Origin: Beroe forskalii | Lineage: Eukaryota; Ctenophora; Nuda; Beroida; Beroidae | Direction of reading: 5' to 3' | DNA length: 64,000 nt | NCBI GenBank assembly: GCA_011033025.1 | Contig: WFMF01000258.1 | Span: 184,154-248,153 of the forward strand | Shown here: in pieces, positions 35,209 to 46,218 of the stretch | Numbering within the stretch: the stretch's first letter is position 1 | Layout: each line of letters opens with the position of its first letter | Program-made: the position numbers and the translations under genes | The notes under the pieces: model-generated | What the model saw: the letters and a program-made list of their open reading frames with translations, nothing else | Told to the model about the DNA's origin: nothing | Database searches by the model: none

Positions 35209-35993
35209 TTAGAGCTGACCACTGTCAGCAATCATGACGGGCTTGCTTGTCTTGCCGTTATCCGATCCTACAGCCTCCATAGCCTGTACCACATCCATTC
35301 CCTCAACCACAGAGCCAAACACAACGTGTTTCCCATCCAACCACTCGGTCTTGACAGTGCACAGGAAGAATTGGGATCCGTTAGTGTTAGCACCTGCGTT
35401 AGCCATGCTCAGAATTCCGGGTCCAGTGTGTTTTAAGGAGAAGTTCTCATCGGCAAACTTCTCTCCGTAGATTGACTTGCCTCCAGTGCCGTTATGTCGG
35501 GTAAAGTCACCTGTAGAGGGGGCGTGGTTAGGGGAGAGAAAACACTCGAATCATGGGCTCAAATGCTATTTCAATCATCATTTGCATTAACAAAAGAATA
35601 TGAAATGTAGAACAGATCTTTTCGCTCTTACTAACCCAATGTTAACGAGATAAGAAGGGTAAAGAGGGGGGTAAAAGGGGGGATGGGGTAGAGAGGAGGG
35701 GTAAATAGTGGGGTGAAGGGGGATAATGGAGTAAACGGGGTAACGAGTAAAGGGTTAAAGAGGGTTAAGGGAGGCATGTGTGTATACGTATGTAAGTCAC
35801 CTCCTTGGCACATGAACCTCTTGATGACCCTGTGGAAGGAGCTGCCCTTATACCCAAATCCCTTCTCTCCAGTGCACAGTGCACGGAAGTTCTCAGCAGT
35901 CTTAGGGACCACATCAGATCGCAGTTCCATGACAATACGTCCAGCTGGCTTACCACCGATAGTGATGTCGAAGAAGCATCGAGGGAGGGCCAT
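35209..35993 (-). CDS. cyclophilin-type peptidyl-prolyl isomerase (PPIA-like)
   Basis: Cytosolic prolyl cis-trans isomerase. Two exons, 35993-35801 and 35510-35209, joined in phase (G/GT) across a 290-bp pyrimidine-rich intron. They give 164 residues, the usual size of a single-domain cyclophilin A. The start follows the conserved layout ([20 protein letters not shown]). Visible active-site features: [16 protein letters not shown] with the catalytic Arg at about 55, the [14 protein letters not shown] block, and the [11 protein letters not shown] Trp of the cyclosporin pocket. The usual FHR(I/V)IPxFMCQGG signature has a Pro where this protein has Lys; otherwise the domain is intact. It is complete and likely a housekeeping gene. 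Confidence 0.95.
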
Positions 35994-37624
35994 GATTACA
36001 GCTCAAGGGAAGGAAGGGGTTAGTTGGGGGTAATTTGAACGCTCGTTAAGTTTTATTGAAATAATCATCTACCAATCGATAAAAAATCAATCAATCAATC
36101 CATTAGTCAATCTATTAGTCAATCAGTTAGTCAATCAATAGCACATGATAAGGGAATTGAGCGCTGTGTGGCAATTCATTTATGGAAAACGTATAAATTA
36201 GATAAATGGGAATTTATGTACAATACATTGCCAAGAAACGCGGGCCAATTTTCTTATTTTTTTTCTAAATTAACGAAACCAAACAATTAAACTATAAACA
36301 TCACACAAATAGTAGATGTAAATCATACAGTAGTAAACCGTTAATTATGGTTCAAATTCAATCAAAAATATACATAATTCATTTCAATATAATACAGCAG
36401 AAATAATGATCAGAATCTACAATATTAGAACGAAAAAACCGCGGTGAAAATTGTGCAAACATTTTGACGTGATGTATCCTGTATTTTTTCAAAAGTAAGT
36501 TTGTCATGACATGTCAAGACATATGCCAAAGCATACCGTCGCATGATCTCGAACTTTGGTTGGATTTATCTGATGAAATTTGTTGAGCTGAGGAAATCAG
36601 ACTCTGAAAGTTAACAAAGCTAATCATACTCTAACCGAAGATTTCAGAAGGTTATGATATTGTGAACTCATGCTAATTGTGAACCTTGCATAAGTTATAC
36701 ATTGTGGCTGTGCGTAGGCCATCAAATTTCAGTAAACTATACCAACTAAATTATCGCTAAATTACAGACATTCAAATAATTTACAATACTACAAACCAGT
36801 TGCATTTCAATTTCATTATACTAAGTATGATAATTAATCTTCACAACAATATGCTGCATACGAGGGATATCTATCTATAGTTCAAAATTTTGGCTAAAAA
36901 GAGGAAAATATTAAACATTCACACCCAAAATTGAGTGATTATTGAAGTGGGAAAAATTGTGCCAGGCAAAATTGTGGCAGTGCAAAAAAATTAGGATTTC
37001 CCAAAAACTCCCAATTAATGAATATCCCTCGTATGGAAGCAAAGTAACAACAAGCAACAATCTAATAAAAGAACTTCCTTTTTGATTTGTGATAAGTAAC
37101 GGAATGAAATCTAATACTGTAGATTTGAATAATAGAAATTATTCTAAGCGAAATATTTACAATGTCAAATACCGCTTGGTAGACTGCAATGTGGAAAAAC
37201 AGCAGGACTCAGGTGTGTCACATACCAGTCAATATTGCATAAACAGTGGGCAGTTATGTCCTAAACCAATAGGCAGTAATGTCCTAGGTCAATAGGCAGG
37301 GCCTGTCAATAGTTAGCAGGGTTATTTTACACGAACGGGCTGGTGCAATGCCTCCAGCTGCCAAGTGCCAGCTTTTTTTGCTTCTTTCCTCCTTATTTCC
37401 TTCTTCGTTTTTATCTGGAGCGTCTCATCGTGACATCATTGTCTTAGAAACGAGTGTCTGAAATCAAGTACAATTTTACTAATTTTACCATGCCATTAGG
37501 TGGGGGGGGGGCTTTTTAACAACCAATGTTGAACGCGATACAGAAAATCAAACTTTGGCAATCTAATCATTGGTGTCTAATATTTGATCACATGATTTCT
37601 AACAATAAGGAACTAGGAATCTAC
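35994..37624. other. intergenic stretch, 5' side of cyclophilin
   Basis: Contains CAATCAATCAAT/TAGTCAAT microsatellite sequence at 36080-36140 and AT-rich unique DNA. No gene was found. A G-run at 37502-37510 may be a sequencing soft spot. Confidence 0.5.
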
Positions 37625-40122
37625 TTACACGTCCTTGCGTGCTATTACAGCGAAAGCAGCAGCAATGAGGAGGAGCAGGGACCCCACCACCAGGTACACA
37701 ATACCTATCATAACGTTCCTACCTCCGAATATGCTGAAATAATATCAACATTTATTACACACTTAGACAAAGGTATACGATACCTATCATAACGTTCCTA
37801 CCTCCGAATATGCTGAAATGATATCAACATTTATTACACGCTTAGACGAAGCAGGGGCGTAGCCAGGGGGAAGGCGACACAGGCGGTCGCCTCCCCAGGA
37901 AATGGACAGGAGGCCTACCGACAAGTGCGCACATAAGAATCTATTTCCCACGGTCTAACAGGGTGCCCTGTCAATGATTTGAGCTGAGTGAGCACATAAG
38001 ATGCTGAAAACGACAACTGCGCACATTGCAACACAGCCAAGTCAGAATCTGATCCAAACTCAAACAAACGACAAGTAGAAAGCCCTATGTTTCTAGTGGA
38101 GTCTGTGAGTGAACTTGAAGCGGACTTTGGCGCTAACTCTGAGTGCCCCACCATGCGCGCAGGCACAGTGCCCATGCGAGGTCATGATGGGTGCTTTGTC
38201 ATGCGAGGTCATGATGGGTTAGGTTACGTTCGGCTCACGTGATGCGGCTCATAGCTTCAGCGTATCATATAGAGCCTAGAGCCTAGAGCTGAATCCTAGA
38301 GCTGAATCCTAGAGCTGAATCATTGAATGTGCGCACTTGTCGTTTCAGATGCAGTCAATCTACTGATTGGGCTACTCCCTAAATTTTCCCACGCTACCCT
38401 GTCAATTATTGAGCTCCCATGTGCGCACTTGTCCGGCAGCCGGACAGGAAATGTGAAATATTTGTTAATTTTATTGTAATGAGAGCTTTGAGCCAAGCAA
38501 AATAAGGCATTCAAAAGGTTTTGAATGTAACTCGCCTCCTCCTTTTCAAAAATCTGGCTACGCCCCTGAGACAAAGGTACACGATACCTATCATAACGTT
38601 CCTTCCCCCGAAAATGCTGAAATAATAGGAGTAAATATCAACATTTATAACACGACTGAGGTGTATTATGTATAGTCAAATAAATACTTAGCAGAATAAA
38701 TAGGAAATATTTTAGCGTGACAATACCAATTTAATACCAATGAAATGTTAGATTATAATGCAAGAATGTATACTTTATCAAATTATTCTCAAAAAACACA
38801 ATAGTAAGTACAAGGAGTGCAGAATTCAATGGCAGAGTTTATGGCCATTATGAGACAGAGCATTAACCAGAGGAAACATGATGACATTTAGTAAGCATTA
38901 TAAGTCGTGTAAGTTACATTAAAGATGTAACATGATCTTAGCTGCGTACATTCCATTCGCGATGTCATCACTCTCAGTTTTAATGCAGTAGTGCATGTGC
39001 GAATTTTCATCAAATAAAGCAGTCTTAAAATCAAGTTTTTTCATGTATGATAAATTCATAGTTCCGTAGTAGATCAGATTATTTTAAATTTAATGCGTGC
39101 AGACTGCAGATCGCTCGATTACCGGAGGACTCGATTAAGATTAAAAATTGTGTGCTCTCGATAGAATCTATGCAGAAAGTTGACGCGCGAACAGTCAATC
39201 TTCGCGTCTTTATCGAACCTTCTGGACTCCGGTGATAGAGCCATCTGCACACATATTGTGTTAGGTATTTGATAACGGATGTTCATCAAATTACTAATCA
39301 AATGTATAGTAAAATACCTGGCAGTTCGTAGATGATTATGAAATACTAACATTACTGACATGATTTGATCAGATTACTTGAACTGTGATTTGTAGATGAA
39401 ATACTAAAATACCTGGTGATCACATAACTTGAACTGTGGTTGCTAGCTAAAATAACTGGAGTGTGAACGATAAGTTAAATTAAACTTGGCTGTTTTTAAT
39501 TGTTTTTTAATAAACTATTGAACAGGATTCTAGTGCTGAGATTACTAGTCTATGACCTAACATTTCTCCAGAAATAGATGACATCAAAGTTAATACAGGA
39601 AAAGCTGTTCTTCGAACTCTGCATGCAAAGACAATATCCAACGCTTTCACTTACTTTAAGACACCAGAAGTAAAGTCAAATATTTTACAAGGATCGTCTG
39701 CAGCTGGTATTGCTTATAAAAGCACTAAGCAGTGAAAAGAATACGTGATACTCAAAACATAAGGGATACTGAAGGCTTAGTGGACCCATTCTCTTGTCTC
39801 ACATTGAATAATTAATATCAAAATTTTTACTGAATTCATCAAACCGAATTTCTTTATTCTTGGTGGCTGATAAAATCGTCTAAATTTAATGTCGTATAAA
39901 TAATATCCGTATAAAATTCGTGACGTATAAATATTCTGTACTAAGGTATAAGTAGAATTAAATTTGGCGTGTTTTTTAATACCTGGTGGTTGAGAGAACG
40001 AAGAACTTCTTGCTCTGGTAGTAGAGGACTGGGTAGTTGTAGTCAATAGTCAGCCGGTACTTTCCCTCCTCCAGTCCCCCGTCAAGTTCCGGGTTCAGCG
40101 TCATGTCTATCCGCGAGTACAG
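37625..40122 (-). CDS. CDC50/TMEM30 family P4-ATPase subunit, 3' exons only
   Basis: CDC50 proteins are two-helix chaperone subunits of phospholipid flippases. Two exons: 40122-39983 (begins LYSRIDMTLNPELDGG, then GKYRLTIDYNYPV and FFVLSTT) and 37733-37625. The second reads IFGGRNVMIGIVYLVVGSLL, completes the second transmembrane helix and ends ARKDV-stop. These match the family's conserved end (extracellular NYPV, STTSW-GGKN-like turn, then TM2). The splice junction AG/C is in phase. A strong GTAAGT overlaps the stop codon, so a further downstream exon is possible. Exons for the N-terminal two thirds should lie above 40122, but only a minisatellite and unrelated DNA are seen to 46 kb. The gene is therefore truncated, misassembled or has a very large intron. 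Confidence 0.82.
37769..37845 (-). repeat. duplicate of CDC50 last-exon start, copy 2
   Basis: Repeats the acceptor and first 30 or so bases of the CDC50 last exon (complement of TATCATAACGTTCCTACCTC) plus its upstream intron, 72 bp away from the functional exon. A third, more diverged copy is at 38577-38650 beyond the hAT element. Confidence 0.85.
37852..38568. mobile_element. non-autonomous hAT element
   Basis: 717 bp with terminal inverted repeats CAGGGGCGTAGCCAG at both ends. The 8-bp target duplication is AGACGAAG (37844-37851) and AGACAAAG (38569-38576), one mismatch. Length of the duplication and the CAGGGGCG terminus are typical of hAT elements. It has no transposase frame. It separates copies 2 and 3 of the duplicated CDC50 exon start. 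Confidence 0.88.
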
Positions 40123-42780
40123 CTGAAATATCACACATTATAGTCACACAATATCACACAAAGTCATGTCTATCCGCGAGTACAGCTGAAATATCACACA
40201 TTATAGTCACACAATATCACACTAAGTCATGTCTATACGCGAGTAAAGCTGAAATATCACACATTATAGTCACACAATATCACACAAAGTCATGTCTATA
40301 CGCGAGTAGAGCTGAAATATCACACATTATAGTCACACAATATCACACAAAGTCATGTCTATACGCGAGTACAGCTGAAATATCACACATTATAGTCACA
40401 CAATATCACACAGAGTCATGTCTATACGCGAGTAGAGCTGAAATATCACACATTATAGTCACACAATATCACACAAAGTCATGTCTATACGCGAATACAA
40501 CTGAAATATCACACATTATAGTCACACAATATCACACAGAGTCATGTCTATACGTGAGTACAGCTGAAATATCACACATTATAGTCACACAATATCACAC
40601 AAAGTCATGTCTATCCGCGAGTACAGCTGAAATATCACACATTATAGTCACACAATATCACACTAAGTCATGTCTATACGCGAGTAAAGCTGAAATATCA
40701 CACATTATAGTCACACAATATCACACAAAGTCATGTCTATACGCGAGTAGAGCTGAAATATCACACATTATAGTCACACAATATCACACAAAGTCATGTC
40801 TATACGCGAGTACAGCTGAAATATCACACATTATAGTCACACAATATCACACAGAGTCATGTCTATACGCGAGTAGAGCTGAAATATCACACATTATAGT
40901 CACACAATATCACACAAAGTCATGTCTATACGCGAATACAACTGAAATATCACACATAAGTCACACAATATCACACAAAGTCATGTCTATCCGTGAGTAA
41001 AGCTGAAATATCACACATTATAGTCACACAATATCACACAGAGTCATGTTTATTCGTGAGTAGAGCTGAAATATCACACATTATAGTCACACAATATCAC
41101 ACAAAGTCATGTCTATACGCGAGTACAGCTGAAATATCACACATTAGTCACACAATATCACACAGAGTCATGTCTATACCCGAGTAGAGCTGAAATATCA
41201 CACATTAGTCACACACAATATCACACAGAGTCATGTCTATACGCGAGTACAGCTAAAATATCACACATTATAGTCACACAATATCACACAAAGTCATGTC
41301 TATACGCGAGTAGAGCTGAAATATCACACATTAGTCACACAATATCACACTAAGTCATGTCTATACGCGAGTAGAGCTGAAATATCACACATTAGTCACA
41401 CAATATCACACAAAGTCATGTCTATACGCGAGTAAAGCTGAAATATCACACAATATCACACAAAGTCATGTCTATACGCGAGTACAGCTGAAATATCACA
41501 CATTAGTCACACAATATCACACAAAGTCATGTCTATACGCGAGTAGAGCTGAAATATCACACATTAGTCACACAATATCACACAAAGTCATGTCTATACG
41601 CGAGTAGAGCTGAAATATCACACATTAGTCACACAATATCACACAAAGTCATGTCTATACGCGAGTAGAGCTGAAATATCACACATTAGTCACACAATAT
41701 CACACTAAGTCATGTCTATACGCGAGTAGAGCTGAAATATCACACATTATAGTCACACAATATCACACAGAGTCATGTTTATCCGCGAGTACAGCTGAAA
41801 TATCACACATTGGTCACACAATATCACACAAAGTCATGTCTATTAGCGAGTAGAGCTGAAATATCACACATTAATCAAACACAATATCACACATTAGTCA
41901 CACAATATCATGTCTATCCGCGAGTACAGCTGAAATATCACACATTAATCACACAATATCACACAAAGTCATGTCTATACGCGAGTAAAGCTGAAATATC
42001 ACACATTATAGTCACACAATATCACACAAAGTTATGTCTATACGCGAGTAAAGCTGAAATATCACACATAAGTCACACAATATCACACAAGGTCATGTCT
42101 ATACGCGACTACAGCTGAAATATCACACATTAGTCACACAATATCACACAAAGTCATGTCTATACGCGAGTAGAGCGGAAATATCACATTAATCACACAA
42201 TATCACACAAAGTCATGTCTATCCGCGAATACAGCTGAAATATCACACATTAGTCACACAAAGTCATGCCAATTCGCGAGTAGAGCGGAAATATCACACA
42301 TTAGTCACACGATATCACACAGAGTCATGTCTATACGCGAGTACAGCTGAAATCACACATTATAGTCACACAATATCACACGAAGTTATGTCTATACGCG
42401 AGTAGAGCTGAAATATCACACATTAGTCACACAATATCACACAAAGTCATGTCTATACGCGAGTAGAGCTGAAATATCACACATTAGTCACACAAAGTCA
42501 TGTCTATACGCGAGTAAAGCTGAAATATCACACATTAGTCACACAATATCACACAAAGTCATGTCTATACGCGAGTACAGCTGAAATATCACACATTATA
42601 GTCACACAATATCACACAGAGTAGAGCTGAAATATCACACATTAGTCACACAATATCACACATTAGTCACACAATATCACACAAAGTCATGTCTATACGC
42701 GAGTAAAGCTGAAATATCACACATTAGTCACACAATATCACACAAAGTCATGTCTATCCGCGAGTACAGCTGAAATATCA
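40123..42780 (-). repeat. 60/63-bp minisatellite made from a CDC50 splice acceptor
   Basis: About 43 tandem units of 60-63 bp. On the minus strand each unit carries TTTCAG followed by a variant of CTGTACTCGCGGATAGACAT, which is the 3' splice site and first codons of the CDC50 exon at 40122-39983. The true exon is the last unit of the array. Variant order (ccgcgagtaca, acgcgagtaaa, acgcgagtaga and so on) repeats with a 441-bp (7-unit) higher-order period between about 40165 and 40935. Confidence 0.95.
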
Positions 42781-43130
42781 AAAAATTCATTGGAAGTCCT
42801 GTGATCATTTACTGTCTAGCTTGGGGGAGGAAATTTAAGCGCCCGCATACAGAATTACCAACCCAAAAAACCCAAAAATTTTGCCAAACAGGGGTATTTT
42901 AAAAAAAATTTTGGGAATAAAAAAAAATTGAAAGACCCCAAAGGAATAAAAACCCAAATTTTAAAAACCATTTAAAAAAGAAAAAACTTTTAACTTTATT
43001 AAATTATTATTGATTTTCAATAAGCAGAGGTGCATTACATAGATATTTGTTCTGTTTATTGTTCATTGGGCTCACAATTAGGAGCAGGTTATACCCCGTG
43101 TATAACTAAGTAGATTAATTAATTAATTAA
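42781..43130. other. A-rich low-complexity stretch
   Basis: 42840-42990 is dominated by A-runs and CCCAAAA-type phrases that look unlike the rest of the window. It may be real low-complexity DNA or poorly resolved assembly. A (TTAA)n run precedes 43140. Confidence 0.5.
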
Positions 43131-43505
43131 TTAATTTGCTACCATTTCAGCCAAACGCTTCAACACAGCAGTTGCTTCTGGTCCTGTGCCTCCTGTTGTC
43201 AGGAAAACCATTGTACAATAAGATTGCAGAGTTAGAGGGGTAGGCTTGTCAGTCACACTCACCAAAGGGATTAGTCTTAGTCTTAGTAAAACGGCCAGGT
43301 GCCAGGGTGGCTTTAAATGACCAGGCCGGTGGCAGCCATGCTGAGCATGGAGACTATCCCTAATACTGAGGGTATGAACTCCTGGGTGGTTTTTTAGGCC
43401 ACCGGACTGCCAGGGATATCCTGAACTGAGAGCAGCCAGCTGTTCCATGACCCTCTGGACCGGCAAGCTGCCAATGCCTGTGGCATCAATCAGACTGCAA
43501 AGCAA
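43131..43505 (-). mobile_element. possible retroelement C-terminal fragment
   Basis: A minus-strand open frame ends FLTTGGTGPEATAVLKRLAE followed by a few residues. This resembles the C-terminal block (GGxGPEA...KRLA) found at the end of reverse-transcriptase-type element proteins in invertebrate genomes. No upstream RT domain was seen. The identification rests on that one motif. Confidence 0.35.
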
Positions 43506-44274
43506 GATGATGCTTGCCTGCAGATTAAGTCAGAGATCTGGCAAAGGTGGCTATGTACCACCTAAGGAAAAGAAATTTTTAAGGAAAAGAAATTTATTTT
43601 TAATCATCAATTTGGAATACAATAAAAATAAGCAAAACAAAAAATTCCTCACCTTGACCCTTTAAATAAATAACCCAAACATGCTTTAAACAGTACAGTA
43701 CTTTATTTTTGGCGCTTTTTGTATGTCGACCCGATAGCAGCCTAAGGTAATCCATGGTTGCACGATTGCAATTATTAAATTAGACACTGGGAGGTCTGAC
43801 CCAGCCAGACTGTGTAAATGATAGAAGGAAAAGAAATGAAGACAGGTGTCAAGAAATATAAAACAAGGCAACTTAAGATGCTTCCGCTGCAAAGTTATTA
43901 TTGGGTGCAGCATGTTGTGTTTAGTTGGCAACTTGAGGCCGTCATGACTTGGCTTCTGAACAATGTTTTCGCCTAATTTCTTCTTCTATACCATTTTCTA
44001 GGGTGGGAAAAACGATATTGGCCATATAAGACATTCCTATTGACTGGGATTTAACTGGGCTCAATGGGCAAAGCCCAGTTCCAGGATGCTGCCTTTGAAT
44101 AGAAGGTAGGAACTAGTTATTAAGTGGTATTTTTGTCAGGTTTATCTTTTGGTGGGATAGGCTCAGTTAGATTCGATCAAAAACTTAATTAGTTTGTGAA
44201 AATGTGGATTGGTCAGAGTTGATAATTTCACCAAGTTTGAATTTGAAGGATATATTCTCTGTAAGGGATCGTTC

Positions 44275-44635
44275 ACATATTACATAATCACCTAGGGGGA
44301 GGGAGGGGGTTTCTGAATGATTATGTTACATGTTATTGCATTGTAACAAATACAACTAGAGCTACGCTAGTGGGGAGAGATTGTACTCTTAAAGCGAGTA
44401 TGCTTATAAATAGTACGCATACCTGAATGGAAACGTGCCGACCCAGGTTTCTTGAAGGGTATGGTCGTGCATATATGACCTCCAAATCCGTGGGGTTTGG
44501 GGGCACTACGGAGGCTTAGTAGCCTACCGTCTCTTATAATAATAATAAAAACAAATACAACTACTGTAAACTTGATTACGAGGGGGGGGGGTTAAAATCA
44601 GCCAAAAATTGATTACGTAATATGTGAACAAATCC
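44275..44635. mobile_element. MITE, family GGGATCGTTCACATATTACG, copy 2 (interrupted)
   Basis: Ends GGGATCGTTCACATATTACA and TACGTAATATGTGAACAAAT with TAA on both flanks. The element is split by a 191-bp insert with its own target duplication; without that it would be about 156 bp, like the other copies. Confidence 0.85.
44359..44549 (+). mobile_element. SINE-like insert nested in a MITE
   Basis: 191 bp flanked by exact 14-bp direct repeats AACAAATACAACTA (44345-44358 and 44550-44563). It ends in a short ATAATAATAATAAAA tail, as expected for target-primed retroposition. The 5' part (GCTACGCTAGTGGGG) is loosely like a tRNA A box, and a B-box-like GACCCAGGTTTC follows. No coding content. Confidence 0.75.
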
Positions 44636-45690
44636 TAAGGAGAGTGCTAGACAGTCTTCTACTATGTGTATTGCTGTTTCTTATGGACAGAATACAGGGT
44701 CTATTCCAGCATTTTGAAGGCCACAGGTGCTTAATAGATGTTCATGAGGGTTGTTTGTTAATCATGATAATGTTGCTGAATCAGATTTATTTCATAATTT
44801 ACTCTATATGTCTATACTCTATTTGTATAAAAATTTGTAGCTTGTCGAATTTGGTGAGGTAATGTGACTGGTTTGAAGTATGGAGTTCCCAGCAGGTGAG
44901 GGTCATGAAAGTGGGGGAAGATAATGAGATAGAATTGTGCTTAGTAACTGGTTCTTGCAGAGAGTTGGACAGTGGGCTAAGTTTTATTGCAGTTAGAGGG
45001 TTGATAATGCAACCAGGGGTCATCAATCTAACTGCTGCTACCAGGAAGAAACAAAAATAAATCAAGCAGGTGAGGCTGAGGGACCTTAGAGGGATTTGGA
45101 GGGTGTTGGGGACCCCTTTAACAAGCTGTATAAGGTGAGAATCTTAAGAGGGGCTTTTGATTCCAAGGGAGGAAGTCATAATGGATGTTGAGATGTACAA
45201 ACTTACAAAGTGAGTACTGGGCTGCCCAATATATAATATGAGGTTATGATACTTAGCTGTTGAGTGGTACTAGAGAGTACCACCCAGCAGGTAGAAGGTG
45301 TGGATGATACAAACTGCATGGGGAAGTGCAGTTGACACACTCAGGAGGGGGAGGTACATGACTGCATGAGGCCCCAACTGGAATGAACCAGGTCCCTGCC
45401 CCAATACCAAAGGGAGAACAGTAGTCAACCTTGGGAGGGGTGCCTCTGCTTAATTGTTGCCCAAAAGGGCTTCTATTCACCCCCTGGTACCCAGTGAGGA
45501 GTTCCAGTGGACTAGCAGTGGGTGGGTTCCAGTAGAACACTCCACTTGGATAGTTGCCATCATGCCTCACAAGGGGTCATGATTGTTTGTGGATATTGGA
45601 CAAAAAAGAAGAAAAAGGACTGTCACCAGTGAAGGTGAGTTCGTCCAACTTATATCCCATGTATGGCATGTAAACTGAGAGACAATGAAA

Positions 45691-45854
45691 GGGATTGTTC
45701 ACATATTACGTAATCAACTAGGGGGAGGGGGGTGTTTCCGAATGATTACGTTATATGTTATTGTAACAAATACAACTACTGTAAACATGATTATGGGGGG
45801 GAGGGGGGGGTTAAAATCGGCCAAAAATTGATTGCATGATATGTGAATGATCCC
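45691..45854. mobile_element. MITE, family GGGATCGTTCACATATTACG, copy 3
   Basis: Ends GGGATTGTTCACATATTACG and ATGATATGTGAATGATCCC, flanked by AAA on both sides. The interior matches copies 1 and 2 (ACAAATACAACTACTGTAAA, then G-runs, then GGCCAAAAATTGATT). Confidence 0.85.
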
Positions 45855-46218
45855 AAAGGTAGTGCAGTGTAATTGTACCTGGACATGAAATTGGAGCAGG
45901 GAACTAAACGTAGGACTCTGGTCAAGGAACTGAAGAACCAGAACAAAAACACTATATTTGCAATGAAACTGTTTACAGTGTAATGAACAGTGTTCATTGC
46001 ACACTTAATGATTTTATTTTGAGTACCCTAGTTAGGTTACCTACATGTTAATGATGAAATATGATGAATGAATGTCTTGTCTAATTGAGTTGCCTCTTGG
46101 CAAAATCCTCCTATTCTATTCTATTCTATACCCATATGCCACAATTGTAGATGAAAATTTAAATTCAATTAATAAATTGAATTTAAATTCTACCTTATTA
46201 TTTCAACCTAGGTTAAAG

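Larger units (their letters stand above)
43506..46218. other. transposon-rich intergenic stretch
   Basis: Contains two copies of the GGGATCGTTCACATATTACG MITE and a SINE-like insert, listed separately. No gene was supported; the open frames at 45253-45570 and 45714-46004 lack recognisable motifs and overlap MITE sequence. Confidence 0.5.

Noticed and set aside
40554-42118. Plus-strand open frames with ISHIIVTQYHTKSCL repeats
   Set aside because: Direct translation of the 63-bp minisatellite; the real coding unit is on the other strand and only in the terminal copy.
40123-42780. Regular repeats resembling a CRISPR array
   Set aside because: Whole units are repeated with no unique spacers, in animal DNA with introns; it is a minisatellite derived from an exon boundary.
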